From positions 186,001-250,000 of the forward strand of contig NZ_FOCL01000007.1 in assembly GCF_900110105.1 (NCBI RefSeq): a stretch of DNA of 64,000 nucleotides, written 5' to 3'. This DNA comes from Mucilaginibacter gossypiicola. GTDB lineage: Bacteria > Bacteroidota > Bacteroidia > Sphingobacteriales > Sphingobacteriaceae. Shown here one piece after another: positions 29,725-38,717 of the stretch. The number at the start of each line of letters is the position of its first letter. Positions within the stretch are counted from its first letter, which is position 1. A program made the position numbers and the translations under genes. The notes under the pieces were generated by a model that was not told where the DNA came from, searched no databases, and worked only from the letters and a program-made list of their open reading frames with translations.

Positions 29725-29829
29725 AGTACCCTGTTATTAGGGGATATTATTTAACAGAAACTTAGCATATGCTATATTTTATTTAAAAATGAAGGAGGGA
29801 ATTAATTTAATATTTATTAGTGTTTTAAA

Positions 29830-29864
29830 TACAATTAATTTATTTTCGATATAAATTAATTGTA
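29830..29864. promoter_or_regulatory. AT-rich perfect inverted repeat upstream of ECF sigma gene
   Basis: TACAATTAATTTAT (29830-29843) and ATAAATTAATTGTA (29851-29864) form a 14-base perfect inverted repeat with a 7-base spacer. It sits in the 314-base, very AT-rich gap 29725-30038 between araC and the ECF sigma gene. It could be an operator or a cruciform; nothing else was seen in the gap. Confidence 0.35.
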
Positions 29865-30038
29865 TATTGGCACCGTTATAACCTGAAATTAATTTATCTT
29901 TTAGTATGTATTGCGCGCCTGGCGTGTGTAAACGTAAACAAAAGCCTGAATTGATTAATTTTTGCATTTAATTAAATGTGATTTACACGCTTATAGTGCT
30001 GTGCATGAGTAATGCCGGTAAAGGTGATTTTATCTTGA

Positions 30039-30620
30039 ATGAAAAGGCTTAGTGATCATACGGATATTCAGTTGACGGAGCTCTTCGGGCTTGGAGATAT
30101 TGATGCGTTTGAAGAAATCTATAACAGGTATTGGCTCAAGCTTTACTCTGCCGCATATAAACGCGTGAAGGAAAGGGAAACCGCACAGGAAATTGTGCAA
30201 GACTTTTTTACCAGCTTCTGGATCAACAGGGAACAGGTAAAAATTCAGACATCGTTACAGGGCTACCTTTTTACTTCCATCAAATATCTTGTATTAAACT
30301 ATAAGAGGGCCGAGGCTGTGAGAAATTCATATGCCGAGATTTTGCTGATGGTGAATAACAGTTTTGATAATTCAACAGAAGAGAATTACTACTACAAAGA
30401 ATTATTGGAACGCGTTGAAACAGAGGTAAATCAATTGCCTCCAAAATGCCGCAATGTATTTGAACTAAGCCGCAAACAATACAAAACCAATAAGGAAATA
30501 GCCCAGCTGATGGGTATTTCAGAAAAAACCGTCGAAAACCATCTTACCAAAGCATTAAGATACTTAAGGGTAAATCTTAACAGTGTGCTTTTACTGGCTT
30601 TCCTTTATCTGCGGAAATAA
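30039..30620 (+). CDS. Orphan ECF sigma factor (FecI-like)
   Basis: A 193-residue sigma factor with region 2 at about residues 22-90 (EEIYNRYWLKLYSAAYKRVK, then ETAQEIVQDFFTSFWINR) and region 4 at about 130-180 (LPPKCRNVFELSRKQYKTNKEIA, then ISEKTVENHLTKALRYLR). It resembles the factor at 696-1286. No fecR or susC follows it. Instead, three bases after its stop, in the same frame, comes the C-terminal fragment of a GH127-like protein. The partner genes were probably lost by deletion, so what now controls this factor is unknown. Confidence 0.9.
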   Translation: MKRLSDHTDIQLTELFGLGDIDAFEEIYNRYWLKLYSAAYKRVKERETAQEIVQDFFTSFWINREQVKIQTSLQGYLFTSIKYLVLNYKRAEAVRNSYAEILLMVNNSFDNSTEENYYYKELLERVETEVNQLPPKCRNVFELSRKQYKTNKEIAQLMGISEKTVENHLTKALRYLRVNLNSVLLLAFLYLRK

Positions 30621-30623
30621 GTT

Positions 30624-30920
30624 TTGACCGTATACAAAACTGCTTTGCAGCGTGGCCCGATTATGTATTGCGCCGAATGGAAAGACAACGGCGGAACAGT
30701 GAGCAATTTAGCAATACCTGCAAATGCAACATTTAAACCGGTTGTTGAACCAGGCTTATTAAATGGCGTAACTGTTTTAAAAGGACAGATACTAAGTGAA
30801 ACTAAAGGCGAAGCTGCCAAAAAGGTAGAGCTTACCGCCATTCCATACTATTCATGGGCTAATCGTGGTAAGGGCGAAATGACTGTTTGGTTCCCGGAAG
30901 TAAATGCTGCCACTAAATAA
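30624..30920 (+). pseudogene. C-terminal remnant of a GH127-like glycosidase
   Basis: About 97 residues without a proper start codon: KTALQRGPIMYCAEWKDNGG at the beginning and AIPYYSWANRGKGEMTVW near the end match the C-terminal beta domain of DUF1680/GH127-type proteins. The catalytic barrel, more than 500 residues, is missing. It is in frame with the upstream sigma gene, separated by that gene's TAA. It differs clearly from the C-terminus of the GH127 at 24292-26315, so it is not a local duplication of that gene. Best read as the scar of a deletion that removed the genes between an ECF sigma gene and a glycosidase. Confidence 0.75.
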
Positions 30921-32751
30921 ACCAATGAAGCCTCAGCAACTCTCCCGCAAAAAATTAAGATGGTTCAGGGTAATTGCATTTTGCATCCCGGTACTCATTT
31001 TATTGCTTGCAGAAGTATTGCTGAGGCATTTCAATTATGGGCATGATACCAGTTTGTTCATCAGATATCCCGATGATCATAATTATTGGGTGATCAATAA
31101 ATACGCGTCCGAAAAATACTTTACGGATACTACCAACGCTACCAAAGGTAATATTGAGCCTTTTAGGGTTGAGAAGGCAAAAAACACGTTTAGGATTTTT
31201 GTGCTTGGTGAATCAACCACAGCCGGGTACCCGTACCTTCATAATGGTTCCTTCCATCGTTGGTTGCAGTATAGACTCATGTATACTTATCCCGATGTTA
31301 ATTTTGAGGTTATCAATGTATCGCTCACCGCTGTAAACTCATATACTGTACTTGATTTTGGTAAACAGGTAGTTAATTACCAGCCCGATGCAGTACTGGT
31401 TTATACCGGCCATAATGAGTATTATGGTGCTTTGGGAATTGGTTCAACCAGCCATATCGCCAATAACAGGTTTTTGGTACAAACGGTACTTGCACTTAAA
31501 GAGCTGCGGTTGGTGCAGTTGGTCAACAACGTAATCTCTGGTCTAAAACCAGCATCGTCGAATCCCGATCAGCGCGAAAACCTGATGAAGCGTATGGCGC
31601 AGCAACAGGCTATACCTTACCAGTCTGAAGCATATAAAGCTGGGATAGCTCAGTTTAAGAGCAATATGACCGAACTGTGCCGGTTTATGCAAGATAAAAA
31701 GGTGCCCGTGTTTTTGAGCACATTGGTGAGTAACGAAAAAGACTTGAAACCCTTTATCAGCGATGGTTCTGATACTTCGGCTGATATGTTGCATGCCGAG
31801 GCAAATGACTCGTATCAATCTGGTAAATATCGGCAGGCAAAACAGGAATATGTTAAGGCAAAGGAGTATGATCAGCTACGTTTTCGCGCACCTGAAGCCA
31901 TGGACGGAGTTATAACAGAGCTGGCCAAACAATATGGCAATGTACATTTGGTAAACGCGCGTACTGTTTTCGAGCAGCATTCGCCAAATGGCATTCTGGG
32001 TAACAAAACGCTGCTGGAGCATGTGCACCCTAATTTATATGGTTATGCGCTGCTTTCGGATGCATTTTATCAATCCATAAAAAGCGCCGGACTAATTAAG
32101 GCTCAGGCTGATCACGAACTGAGTTTAACTGAATTACTGAGCCGGATGCCAGTAACCAAAGTTGATTCGTTGTATGGTGCCTATACCATCATGATGCTGG
32201 AAACCGGCTGGCCATTCAATAAGCCTATCCCCGCGGGGTTTAAACGCGGCGATGATATTACAGCACAACTGGCGGGCGCATTATCGGTAAACCGGATCAG
32301 CTGGCTGGATGCCATGGATCAGTTATTTAAATACAGTATGAAAACGGGGGATAAAAAAACAGCTCTGAAAGCGGTGGAAGCGGTGATGCTTGAAAAACCT
32401 CAAAACACTACCTATTCCATTTATGCAGGTAGGTTAAGCTTTGAGCTGGGCGATAATGATGCGGCTGCTTTTTACTTTAAAAAAGCTTATGAGCTTGATC
32501 CATCGTTTGCCAATACGCAAAATATGTACCTGGTATTTTTAAAAAGCGATCAGCCTGCAAAGGCTACGCCCTATATTGAATCGGCAATACAACAGCATCC
32601 CTCAGATATTGAACTGGTGAATTTAAAAAACATAGTAGCAGAGATTATCCGGCTTAAAAATACAACAGACAAAGCAGCTTACAAGCAAATAGCGGCCGAT
32701 TATCATGCCGTTGGTGCCGATGAAGCAGCCATAAAATATAAACCGCAATGA
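30904..32751 (+). CDS. Membrane-anchored SGNH/GDSL hydrolase with TPR tail
   Basis: 615 residues (an ATG at 30925, seven codons in, is an equally good start and does not overlap the upstream remnant). One transmembrane helix at about residues 21-38 anchors a periplasmic SGNH esterase/acyltransferase-like domain. Block I is GESTTAGYP with Ser104, then NVSLTAVNSYT, then GHNEYYG, and the catalytic His is in EHVHPNLYGY, where Glu stands in the usual Asp position. The C-terminal part (about 455-590) has TPR-like repeats. It overlaps the SxtJ-like gene by four bases and heads a cassette ending in a carbamoyltransferase, so it may process the same envelope polymer. Confidence 0.82.
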   Translation: MLPLNKPMKPQQLSRKKLRWFRVIAFCIPVLILLLAEVLLRHFNYGHDTSLFIRYPDDHNYWVINKYASEKYFTDTTNATKGNIEPFRVEKAKNTFRIFVLGESTTAGYPYLHNGSFHRWLQYRLMYTYPDVNFEVINVSLTAVNSYTVLDFGKQVVNYQPDAVLVYTGHNEYYGALGIGSTSHIANNRFLVQTVLALKELRLVQLVNNVISGLKPASSNPDQRENLMKRMAQQQAIPYQSEAYKAGIAQFKSNMTELCRFMQDKKVPVFLSTLVSNEKDLKPFISDGSDTSADMLHAEANDSYQSGKYRQAKQEYVKAKEYDQLRFRAPEAMDGVITELAKQYGNVHLVNARTVFEQHSPNGILGNKTLLEHVHPNLYGYALLSDAFYQSIKSAGLIKAQADHELSLTELLSRMPVTKVDSLYGAYTIMMLETGWPFNKPIPAGFKRGDDITAQLAGALSVNRISWLDAMDQLFKYSMKTGDKKTALKAVEAVMLEKPQNTTYSIYAGRLSFELGDNDAAAFYFKKAYELDPSFANTQNMYLVFLKSDQPAKATPYIESAIQQHPSDIELVNLKNIVAEIIRLKNTTDKAAYKQIAADYHAVGADEAAIKYKPQ

Positions 32752-33131
32752 ATGATAAAGTACTAAACCAAAAATTTGGCCTTATCGTTGGTGGCGCATG
32801 TTTAATGTTAATGGCATGGCGATATTTTGCTCACCACCAGTTGATAATCTGGTTATTAGCGGCAGGCATTATGCTTGTATTAATTGCTGTGATCATTCCT
32901 CAAATATTAACACCCTTACGATTGGTGTGGGATAAAACAGGTAATGTTTTAGGGCTGATCAATAGCAGCATCATCTTGTTTTTGCTTTACTTCCTGGTCA
33001 TTACCCCGGTAGGTTTTATCATGCGGATGCTTGGTAAAAATAACCTTGATTTAAGATTTGCCCCCGGAGTTCCCACCTATTGGAAATCGGCAAAGCAGAC
33101 TGAGCACAGTTCAATGAAACAACAATTTTAA
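32748..33131 (+). CDS. SxtJ-family small membrane protein
   Basis: A 127-residue protein with about three transmembrane helices (residues 10-24, 31-52 and 68-92) and the signature RLVWDKTGNVLGLINSSIIL, a stretch I associate with SxtJ, the small membrane protein named from saxitoxin clusters and often found beside O-carbamoyltransferases. The ATG overlaps the stop of the SGNH gene (ATGA), indicating translational coupling. Its biochemical role is not established; a membrane platform or partner for the carbamoyltransferase is inference. Confidence 0.75.
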   Translation: MNDKVLNQKFGLIVGGACLMLMAWRYFAHHQLIIWLLAAGIMLVLIAVIIPQILTPLRLVWDKTGNVLGLINSSIILFLLYFLVITPVGFIMRMLGKNNLDLRFAPGVPTYWKSAKQTEHSSMKQQF

Positions 33132-33135
33132 TAAT

Positions 33136-33291
33136 ATGGCCATGGAAGTAGTTACTGAGTTTTTGATGTTCCTGAAATCCAGAAAACGGTTTTGGTTATG
33201 GCCACTGTTTATCCTGCTGTTTTTGTTAAGCCTGCTGCTGGTTTTAGCACAGGGATCGGCATTGGCGCCTTTTATTTACTCCTTGTTTTAG
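33136..33291 (+). CDS. DUF5989-like 51-residue membrane mini-protein
   Basis: A short gene running ATG 33136 to TAG 33291, five bases after the SxtJ-like gene and three before the carbamoyltransferase. It encodes MAMEVVTEFLMFLKSRKRFWLW followed (after this break) by a single hydrophobic helix, residues about 22-38, and the end SALAPFIYSLF. The order SxtJ - mini-protein - carbamoyltransferase and the LxFLKxRKRxWLxP style match DUF5989 proteins. Tight spacing on both sides argues that it is a real gene. Function unknown. Confidence 0.75.
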   Translation: MAMEVVTEFLMFLKSRKRFWLWPLFILLFLLSLLLVLAQGSALAPFIYSLF

Positions 33292-33294
33292 GCA

Positions 33295-35079
33295 ATGTAC
33301 ATTCTTGGTATTTCGGCTTACTTTCATGATAGTGCAGCTTGCTTGCTCAAGAATGATCACATTGTGGCAGCAGCACAGGAAGAGCGTTTTACCCGCAAGA
33401 AGAATGATGAAAGCTTTCCGCTGAATGCCATAAAATACTGTTTGGTTGAAGCTGGGATCTCATTAAACCAGGTAGACCATATTGTTTTTTATGAAAAACC
33501 ATTCCTGAAATTTGAACGGCTTTTAGAAACTTACCTGGCATTTGCTCCTTCGGGTTTTATTTCATTCATGAAAGCCATGCCGGTATGGCTTAAAGACAAG
33601 CTATTTCTGAAAAAGAATATTACCCAACAATTAAAATCCATCGATGAAAATTGGGATACGAAAAAGGCAAGCCTTTTGTTTACCACACATCATCAATCGC
33701 ATGCTGCATCGGCTTTTTATCCTTCTCCATTTAATGAGGCTGTTATCCTTACTGCAGATGGTGTAGGGGAGTGGACAACAACCTCTGTTGCTATTGGTAC
33801 AGGCAATAAAATAGAGCAGGTTAAAGAGATTTGTTTTCCGCACTCAATCGGACTGCTTTATTCGGCATTTACTTATTATCTCGGCTTTAAGGTTAACTGC
33901 GATGAATATAAGGTGATGGGCCTGGCACCGTATGGTAACCCCATTTATGTAGATCTGATATTTGAACACCTTGTAGATTTAAAAGCAGATGGCTCGTTCA
34001 GGCTGAACCTGCGGTATTTTAACTACTGCACTGGCCTTACCATGACGTCATCACGATTTGATAAACTATTCGGGTATCCCGCACGAAAGCCAGCTGAAGC
34101 GATTTCGCAATTTCATATGGATATAGCCAGTTCCATTCAGGTTGCAGCAGAGCGCATCATGCTTGATTTAACTTCAGCTTTGTATAAAGAATTTCAGCTT
34201 GATGATTTGTGTATGGCCGGGGGCGTGACTTTAAATTGCGTTATCAACGGTAAAATAATACAGCAATCGGGCTTTAAACGGCTATGGGTTCAACCTGCTG
34301 CCGGCGATGCCGGCGGTGCTTTGGGGGCAGCTTATGCTGTTTACTATGAGTACCTGGGTAATGAACGGGAAGATGTTGAAGGTGCAGACAAAATGCAGAA
34401 TGCATTGCTCGGGCCGTCTTTTAACGCGGATGAAGTTAGGACGCGTTTCATTGCCAATAACATCCGGTTTGAAGAATTAGAGACAAAGGACCTGCATGAA
34501 AAAGTGGCTGCATATATCAATGAAGGTAAAGTAGTTGGTTATTTTAAGGGGCGGAGCGAATTTGGTCCGCGGGCTTTGGGTGCAAGAAGCATCCTTGCCG
34601 ATCCGCGAAGAATGGACATGCAATCGGTACTAAATCAAAAGATCAAGTTCAGGGAATCGTTCAGGCCGTTTGCACCTGCGGTTTTACAAGAATATGCACC
34701 CGCTTACTTTGATTTTGAGGGATCAAGTCCTTACATGCTGATGGTTACCTCGGTTAAACCGGAGTTGCGGATAGCCTCTTCGCCGGCAGGTGAATTACTA
34801 AAAGGATTTGACCTGTTAAAAGTTAAAAGATCGGATCTCCCTGCAGTAACCCACGTGGATTATACCGCCCGGATCCAAACGCTGAACCGCGAAAGCCATC
34901 CCGACTTTTATGATCTGATTACTGCATTTTATAACTTGACGGGCTGCCCCTGCCTGGTAAATACTTCGTTTAACCGTATGGACGAACCTATTGTGAACTC
35001 GCCACAAGATGCCATAGACTGTTTTTTAAATACAGGTATCGATGTTTTAGTCATCGAAAATTTCATGGTTGTTAAATAA
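33295..35079 (+). CDS. O-carbamoyltransferase (NodU/CmcH/SxtI family)
   Basis: A 594-residue cytoplasmic enzyme expected to transfer a carbamoyl group from carbamoyl phosphate, via carbamoyl-adenylate, to a hydroxyl of a sugar or metabolite. The N-terminal Kae1-like domain (1-360) has LGISAYFHDSAACLL, HHQSHAASAFYPSPF and DGVGEW. The C-terminal domain (about 385-594) has GYFKGRSEFGPRALGARSIL (motif of the family) and LVNTSFNRMDEPIV. Full family length with no breaks. It is the last gene of a tight four-gene unit with SGNH-TPR, SxtJ-like and DUF5989-like proteins. The acceptor is unknown. Confidence 0.92.
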   Translation: MYILGISAYFHDSAACLLKNDHIVAAAQEERFTRKKNDESFPLNAIKYCLVEAGISLNQVDHIVFYEKPFLKFERLLETYLAFAPSGFISFMKAMPVWLKDKLFLKKNITQQLKSIDENWDTKKASLLFTTHHQSHAASAFYPSPFNEAVILTADGVGEWTTTSVAIGTGNKIEQVKEICFPHSIGLLYSAFTYYLGFKVNCDEYKVMGLAPYGNPIYVDLIFEHLVDLKADGSFRLNLRYFNYCTGLTMTSSRFDKLFGYPARKPAEAISQFHMDIASSIQVAAERIMLDLTSALYKEFQLDDLCMAGGVTLNCVINGKIIQQSGFKRLWVQPAAGDAGGALGAAYAVYYEYLGNEREDVEGADKMQNALLGPSFNADEVRTRFIANNIRFEELETKDLHEKVAAYINEGKVVGYFKGRSEFGPRALGARSILADPRRMDMQSVLNQKIKFRESFRPFAPAVLQEYAPAYFDFEGSSPYMLMVTSVKPELRIASSPAGELLKGFDLLKVKRSDLPAVTHVDYTARIQTLNRESHPDFYDLITAFYNLTGCPCLVNTSFNRMDEPIVNSPQDAIDCFLNTGIDVLVIENFMVVK

Positions 35080-35145
35080 TTTGTATCCTTTATTTGGAGC
35101 TTGATTGTGCGCTCTGCCAGGCATCATAAATCTTCCTTTAACAAA

Positions 35146-35174
35146 TGCATACATCAGGGCACCGGATGTATGCA
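35146..35174. terminator. Hairpin after the carbamoyltransferase operon
   Basis: TGCATACATC (35146-35155) pairs perfectly with GATGTATGCA (35165-35174) around a 9-base loop. No good U-tract follows on either strand, so terminator function is uncertain. Nothing else was seen in the 313-base gap 35080-35392. Confidence 0.35.
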
Positions 35175-35392
35175 AAGATTGACAAGTCGCGGTTTTCTTC
35201 ATAGTTACGATATTTCGTGATTTTTCGCTGCTGGGTTGTTTTTAACTGATTGATAATTAGTATGTTAATTAAATGGCACGGTAGTTAGCTAAAACTGGCA
35301 GATCTGTATTTTACTACGGTAAAGTGTTGATTATGAATTGAGTGCTCCTTCTCAAAATGAATCAATAACCTGATAACACTAAAAACTACACC

Positions 35393-36676
35393 ATGGAAAA
35401 GAAAAAAGAACTAACCGCCGGTACTATCATTATTGCAGCAATGGTTTTATTTGCAGCGCCTGTTTCGGGCCAAAGTACTGCCTCTGCAAACACGCAGGGC
35501 TCTGAAGCTATCCGCCCGTTTCATGTAAATTTTCCTGATGCTGATCTGGCAGACCTTAAGCAACGCATTAAAGCTACAAGGTGGCCCGACAAAGAAACAG
35601 TAGCTGATGAAACGCAGGGCGTGCAATTATCAACCATGCATAAACTCGCCGATTATTGGGCCAACGAATATGACTGGCGCAAGATAGAGGCAAAACTGAA
35701 TGCCCTGCCCATGTTTATCACTAATATCGATGGCGTAGATATCCACTTTATTCATGTGCGTTCGAAACAAAAAAATGCCCTGCCCGTCATTATTACTCAC
35801 GGTTGGCCCGGATCTGTTATTGAACAACTGAAAGTTATAGGCCCGCTTACAGATCCTACTGCTTTTGGAGGGAAGGCTGAAGACGCTTTTGATGTAATTA
35901 TACCTTCTTTACCCGGTCATGGTTTTTCCGGCAAACCCACAGGCACAGGCTGGGATCCGGTTAGGATTGCGCATGCCTGGGTTACGTTAATGAAAAGACT
36001 GGGGTATGCTAAATATGTTGCACAAGGTGGTGATTGGGGGGATGCTGTTACGGAGCAGATGGCATTGATAGCACCGCCTGAATTGCTTGCTATTCATGTT
36101 AATATGCCTGCTACTGTTCCCGCTGATATTGCAAAAGCACTGAAATTTGGAGATCCGAAACCAGCCAACCTTTCACCCGATGAATCACGTGCATACGACC
36201 AGTTAAATTTCTTTTATGCACACGGTTTGGGTTATGCTATTGAAATGGCTAATCGTCCGCAAACTCTTTATGCATTGGAAGATTCGCCGGTTGGACTTGC
36301 TGCATGGATGCTTGATCACGATGCCGCCAGTCAAATGTTGATTGCCCGTGTTTTTAACGACCAGTCGGAAGGGCTTACAAAAGAGGATATTGTTGATAAT
36401 ATCACTCTTTACTGGCTAACCAAAACTGCAATTTCTTCGGCCAGGCTTTACTGGGAAAACAAACTTGTTTTTTTTGATCCTAAGGGCATCAAAATTCCGG
36501 TAGCAGTAAGTGTATTTCCTGATGAGATCTATGCCGCTCCCGAAAGTTGGGCAAAGAAAGCTTATGCTAACCTGATCCATTTCAACAAGCTTGAAAAAGG
36601 CGGCCACTTTGCGGCATGGGAGCAGCCAAAGGCGCTTACAGAAGAACTTCGTGCTTCGTTTAGGTCCTTGAGATAA
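35393..36676 (+). CDS. Secreted epoxide-hydrolase-like alpha/beta hydrolase
   Basis: 427 residues: a signal peptide ending VSGQ, then an epoxide-hydrolase N-terminal (EHN) domain at about residues 40-150 (IRPFHVNFPDADLADLKQRI; DYWANEYDWRKIEAKLN) and an alpha/beta-hydrolase core. The oxyanion motif is HGWPGS (His136), the nucleophile is Asp214 in QGGDWGD, and the catalytic His405 lies in GGHFAAWEQP. The family opens epoxides to diols (microsomal/juvenile-hormone type), but an exported bacterial member may act on other substrates. It stands alone, followed by a large palindromic repeat. Confidence 0.88.
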   Translation: MEKKKELTAGTIIIAAMVLFAAPVSGQSTASANTQGSEAIRPFHVNFPDADLADLKQRIKATRWPDKETVADETQGVQLSTMHKLADYWANEYDWRKIEAKLNALPMFITNIDGVDIHFIHVRSKQKNALPVIITHGWPGSVIEQLKVIGPLTDPTAFGGKAEDAFDVIIPSLPGHGFSGKPTGTGWDPVRIAHAWVTLMKRLGYAKYVAQGGDWGDAVTEQMALIAPPELLAIHVNMPATVPADIAKALKFGDPKPANLSPDESRAYDQLNFFYAHGLGYAIEMANRPQTLYALEDSPVGLAAWMLDHDAASQMLIARVFNDQSEGLTKEDIVDNITLYWLTKTAISSARLYWENKLVFFDPKGIKIPVAVSVFPDEIYAAPESWAKKAYANLIHFNKLEKGGHFAAWEQPKALTEELRASFRSLR

Positions 36677-36697
36677 TTGGCTGTTGCATGTCCCATC

Positions 36698-37004
36698 AGG
36701 GTCTCACGCAGGTTTAAGTTTACCCACAAATTCACCAACCTGAATTTCAATAGGAAGCATCTACGGAGCCCAAAAATGTCTCCTTTAACACTATAAACAC
36801 GTGGCCCCGATGGGGCTGATAATATTTATAGCATAATGAATATGGCTGACGTGCCATGCGGCCTCAGAGAGGCCACGTGTTTATAGTGAAAATTTAAAGA
36901 GATATTGGACTCCAGCGGAGTCTCGTGATCGTAAACTTGCTCTCCAACCATTGCTTAGCGCACATTTAAATTTTATGGGTAAACTTAAACCTGCGAGAGA
37001 CCCT
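36698..37004. repeat. 307-bp MITE-like element with 29-bp terminal inverted repeats
   Basis: The ends 36698-36726 and 36976-37004 are inverted copies with one mismatch in 29 bases (ends AGGGTCTC and GAGACCCT). Inside is a second perfect 18-base inverted repeat, CACTATAAACACGTGGCC (36789-36806) with GGCCACGTGTTTATAGTG (36871-36888). No coding capacity. It fills the 345-base gap between the convergent epoxide hydrolase and tandem GH26 genes. Confidence 0.75.
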
Positions 37005-37021
37005 GAAGTTTACAAAAAGCC

Positions 37022-38710
37022 TTACTTTTTAAGAAGGTTGCAAAATTTGATCATGGATTGTTGGCTGATACTCCAATCCGGAGCTTTAATATTGCCCCAG
37101 GCTTTAGGATTGTCATACAGATTAAAATAGCAAACGCCAAATACGTGAGGATTGGCATTTATTGTTTTTGCTGCATCAATAAGCCATTTGTCCTGGAAGC
37201 TTTCTGATCCTTTTACACCAAACTCTGTTACAAATAAGGGTTTATCAAGAAATCTCATCCTGAAATATTTTCTGTTGAATATGGTGCTAAAGGCTTCCTG
37301 TTTCTCAGGGTCGGTAATGTTTTTATCCGGCAAACCATAAATGGCTATACTGATAAAATCCACAACATCGCTCCCTGGCCAAAAATCAGCAGAACCGCGA
37401 TCGCCGGCAGGCCCCCATACCTTTTTTACATTTTTACCAGGACCTCCATTAAATTGCATAAAATATCTAAAGGCGTTGATATAGGTAACCGGCTCCTGAC
37501 TTTGCCATGCATACCGGTGTATCGGAATTTCCATTTCATGCATCCATCGCAGGTAAACTGTAGTGTTGGTAGCAGAAATTATTGCAAATAGTTTTTTGAT
37601 CTGTTCGTTATAGCGCCCTTTTAATATGCTCTCCAAAACGGCAGTGTCGGGTTTGCCGGTTATATCCCGCCAGGGCTCCATGGTTACAATTACCTCGTGG
37701 TGGCGATTAATAGCCTCTGTGAATTTTTTCTCAAAATCGCCCCGTTCCAATTCACCCCAATCGGTAAAAATGTGCTCTACGTTAATTTCCGGTTGGTTAA
37801 GCAGCCGTTTGTTTGGGTCAAACACACCGATCTTTAATGAGGTTCGATTGGGTTTTGCCTTAATGCTGTCTATATAATTGCTTTTGCTATAAATAGTACT
37901 GCTGTAAGTTGTAACTAAATTCTTTTGTTCATTTAGCCAACTGTACTGAAAATCCGTTTTGCCCTTATCACTGCCAATAATTAACACTGGCTTGCCAATA
38001 AATCGCAGGCGATGCAGCTTATGCTTTAACATGGCGGCAGTTGTTTGGTCATGCGGGTAAAAGTTAGTAGTGAGCTCAGACCAACTGCCAAGTGTTATGC
38101 TTGCATAGTCAACAGTTTTGTTTCCCGGCCAATATTCAGTATCACCGGGGTATCCTGAAGGGCCCCAAACAATTTGTACAGCAGGTGCATGGTTTTTTAT
38201 CTTTTTTGAAAAATAATTGAACGAATTAATATAGTCGTTAGGAGATTTAAATTGCCATGGATAAACACCGGCAGGCACTTCCATATCGGGATTCCAGCGA
38301 ATAAATACTTTGTGGTTGCTTTTAGCTACCATAGCGGCCAATTTATTGAACTGATTATCAAATCGGCCCTTAAGTACTTCCGTTAAAACATTGTTTGTGT
38401 AATCGGGGCCTTTAAGCCAGGTTTCTAAAGTGATCAATACGTCTCCTTTAGTTAATGCTGCTTCCAAATCTCCATAGTTTGACCATAACGCGGTATTTGT
38501 TAATACCCCTCTGTAACATGAGATAGCTTTGACAGGCAAGGACTTATTTAAGTTGGTTGGATCAAATGCAGCTAATACCTGTTCGTTGCTACGGTAGTAA
38601 CTATTCACCAAATAACTCTTAAAAGAAAAACGCATGTTTAGAAGCAGTATAGCTGAAAATAATATGCCCAGGCCTACTGCTATATAAACTTTAGAGGATG
38701 TTTTTTTCAC
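37022..38710 (-). CDS. Membrane-anchored protein with two GH26-like domains, first one degenerate
   Basis: 562 residues from a GTG start; the first in-frame ATG lies inside the N-terminal membrane helix (about residues 9-26), so GTG is preferred. Two repeats of the same GH26-type barrel follow (about 45-290 and 300-560). The second is complete: acid/base Glu392 in LRWMHEMEIP and nucleophile Glu496 in FVTEFG. The first, aligned to it, has Asp142 in RWNPDMEV instead of His-Glu, and Gly246 in place of the nucleophile, so it should be inactive and perhaps binds glycan. It is third gene of an operon with a GT2 synthase, so trimming or releasing the nascent polysaccharide is a plausible role. Confidence 0.85.
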   Translation of the reverse strand: MKKTSSKVYIAVGLGILFSAILLLNMRFSFKSYLVNSYYRSNEQVLAAFDPTNLNKSLPVKAISCYRGVLTNTALWSNYGDLEAALTKGDVLITLETWLKGPDYTNNVLTEVLKGRFDNQFNKLAAMVAKSNHKVFIRWNPDMEVPAGVYPWQFKSPNDYINSFNYFSKKIKNHAPAVQIVWGPSGYPGDTEYWPGNKTVDYASITLGSWSELTTNFYPHDQTTAAMLKHKLHRLRFIGKPVLIIGSDKGKTDFQYSWLNEQKNLVTTYSSTIYSKSNYIDSIKAKPNRTSLKIGVFDPNKRLLNQPEINVEHIFTDWGELERGDFEKKFTEAINRHHEVIVTMEPWRDITGKPDTAVLESILKGRYNEQIKKLFAIISATNTTVYLRWMHEMEIPIHRYAWQSQEPVTYINAFRYFMQFNGGPGKNVKKVWGPAGDRGSADFWPGSDVVDFISIAIYGLPDKNITDPEKQEAFSTIFNRKYFRMRFLDKPLFVTEFGVKGSESFQDKWLIDAAKTINANPHVFGVCYFNLYDNPKAWGNIKAPDWSISQQSMIKFCNLLKK

Positions 38711-38717
38711 TTAACAA

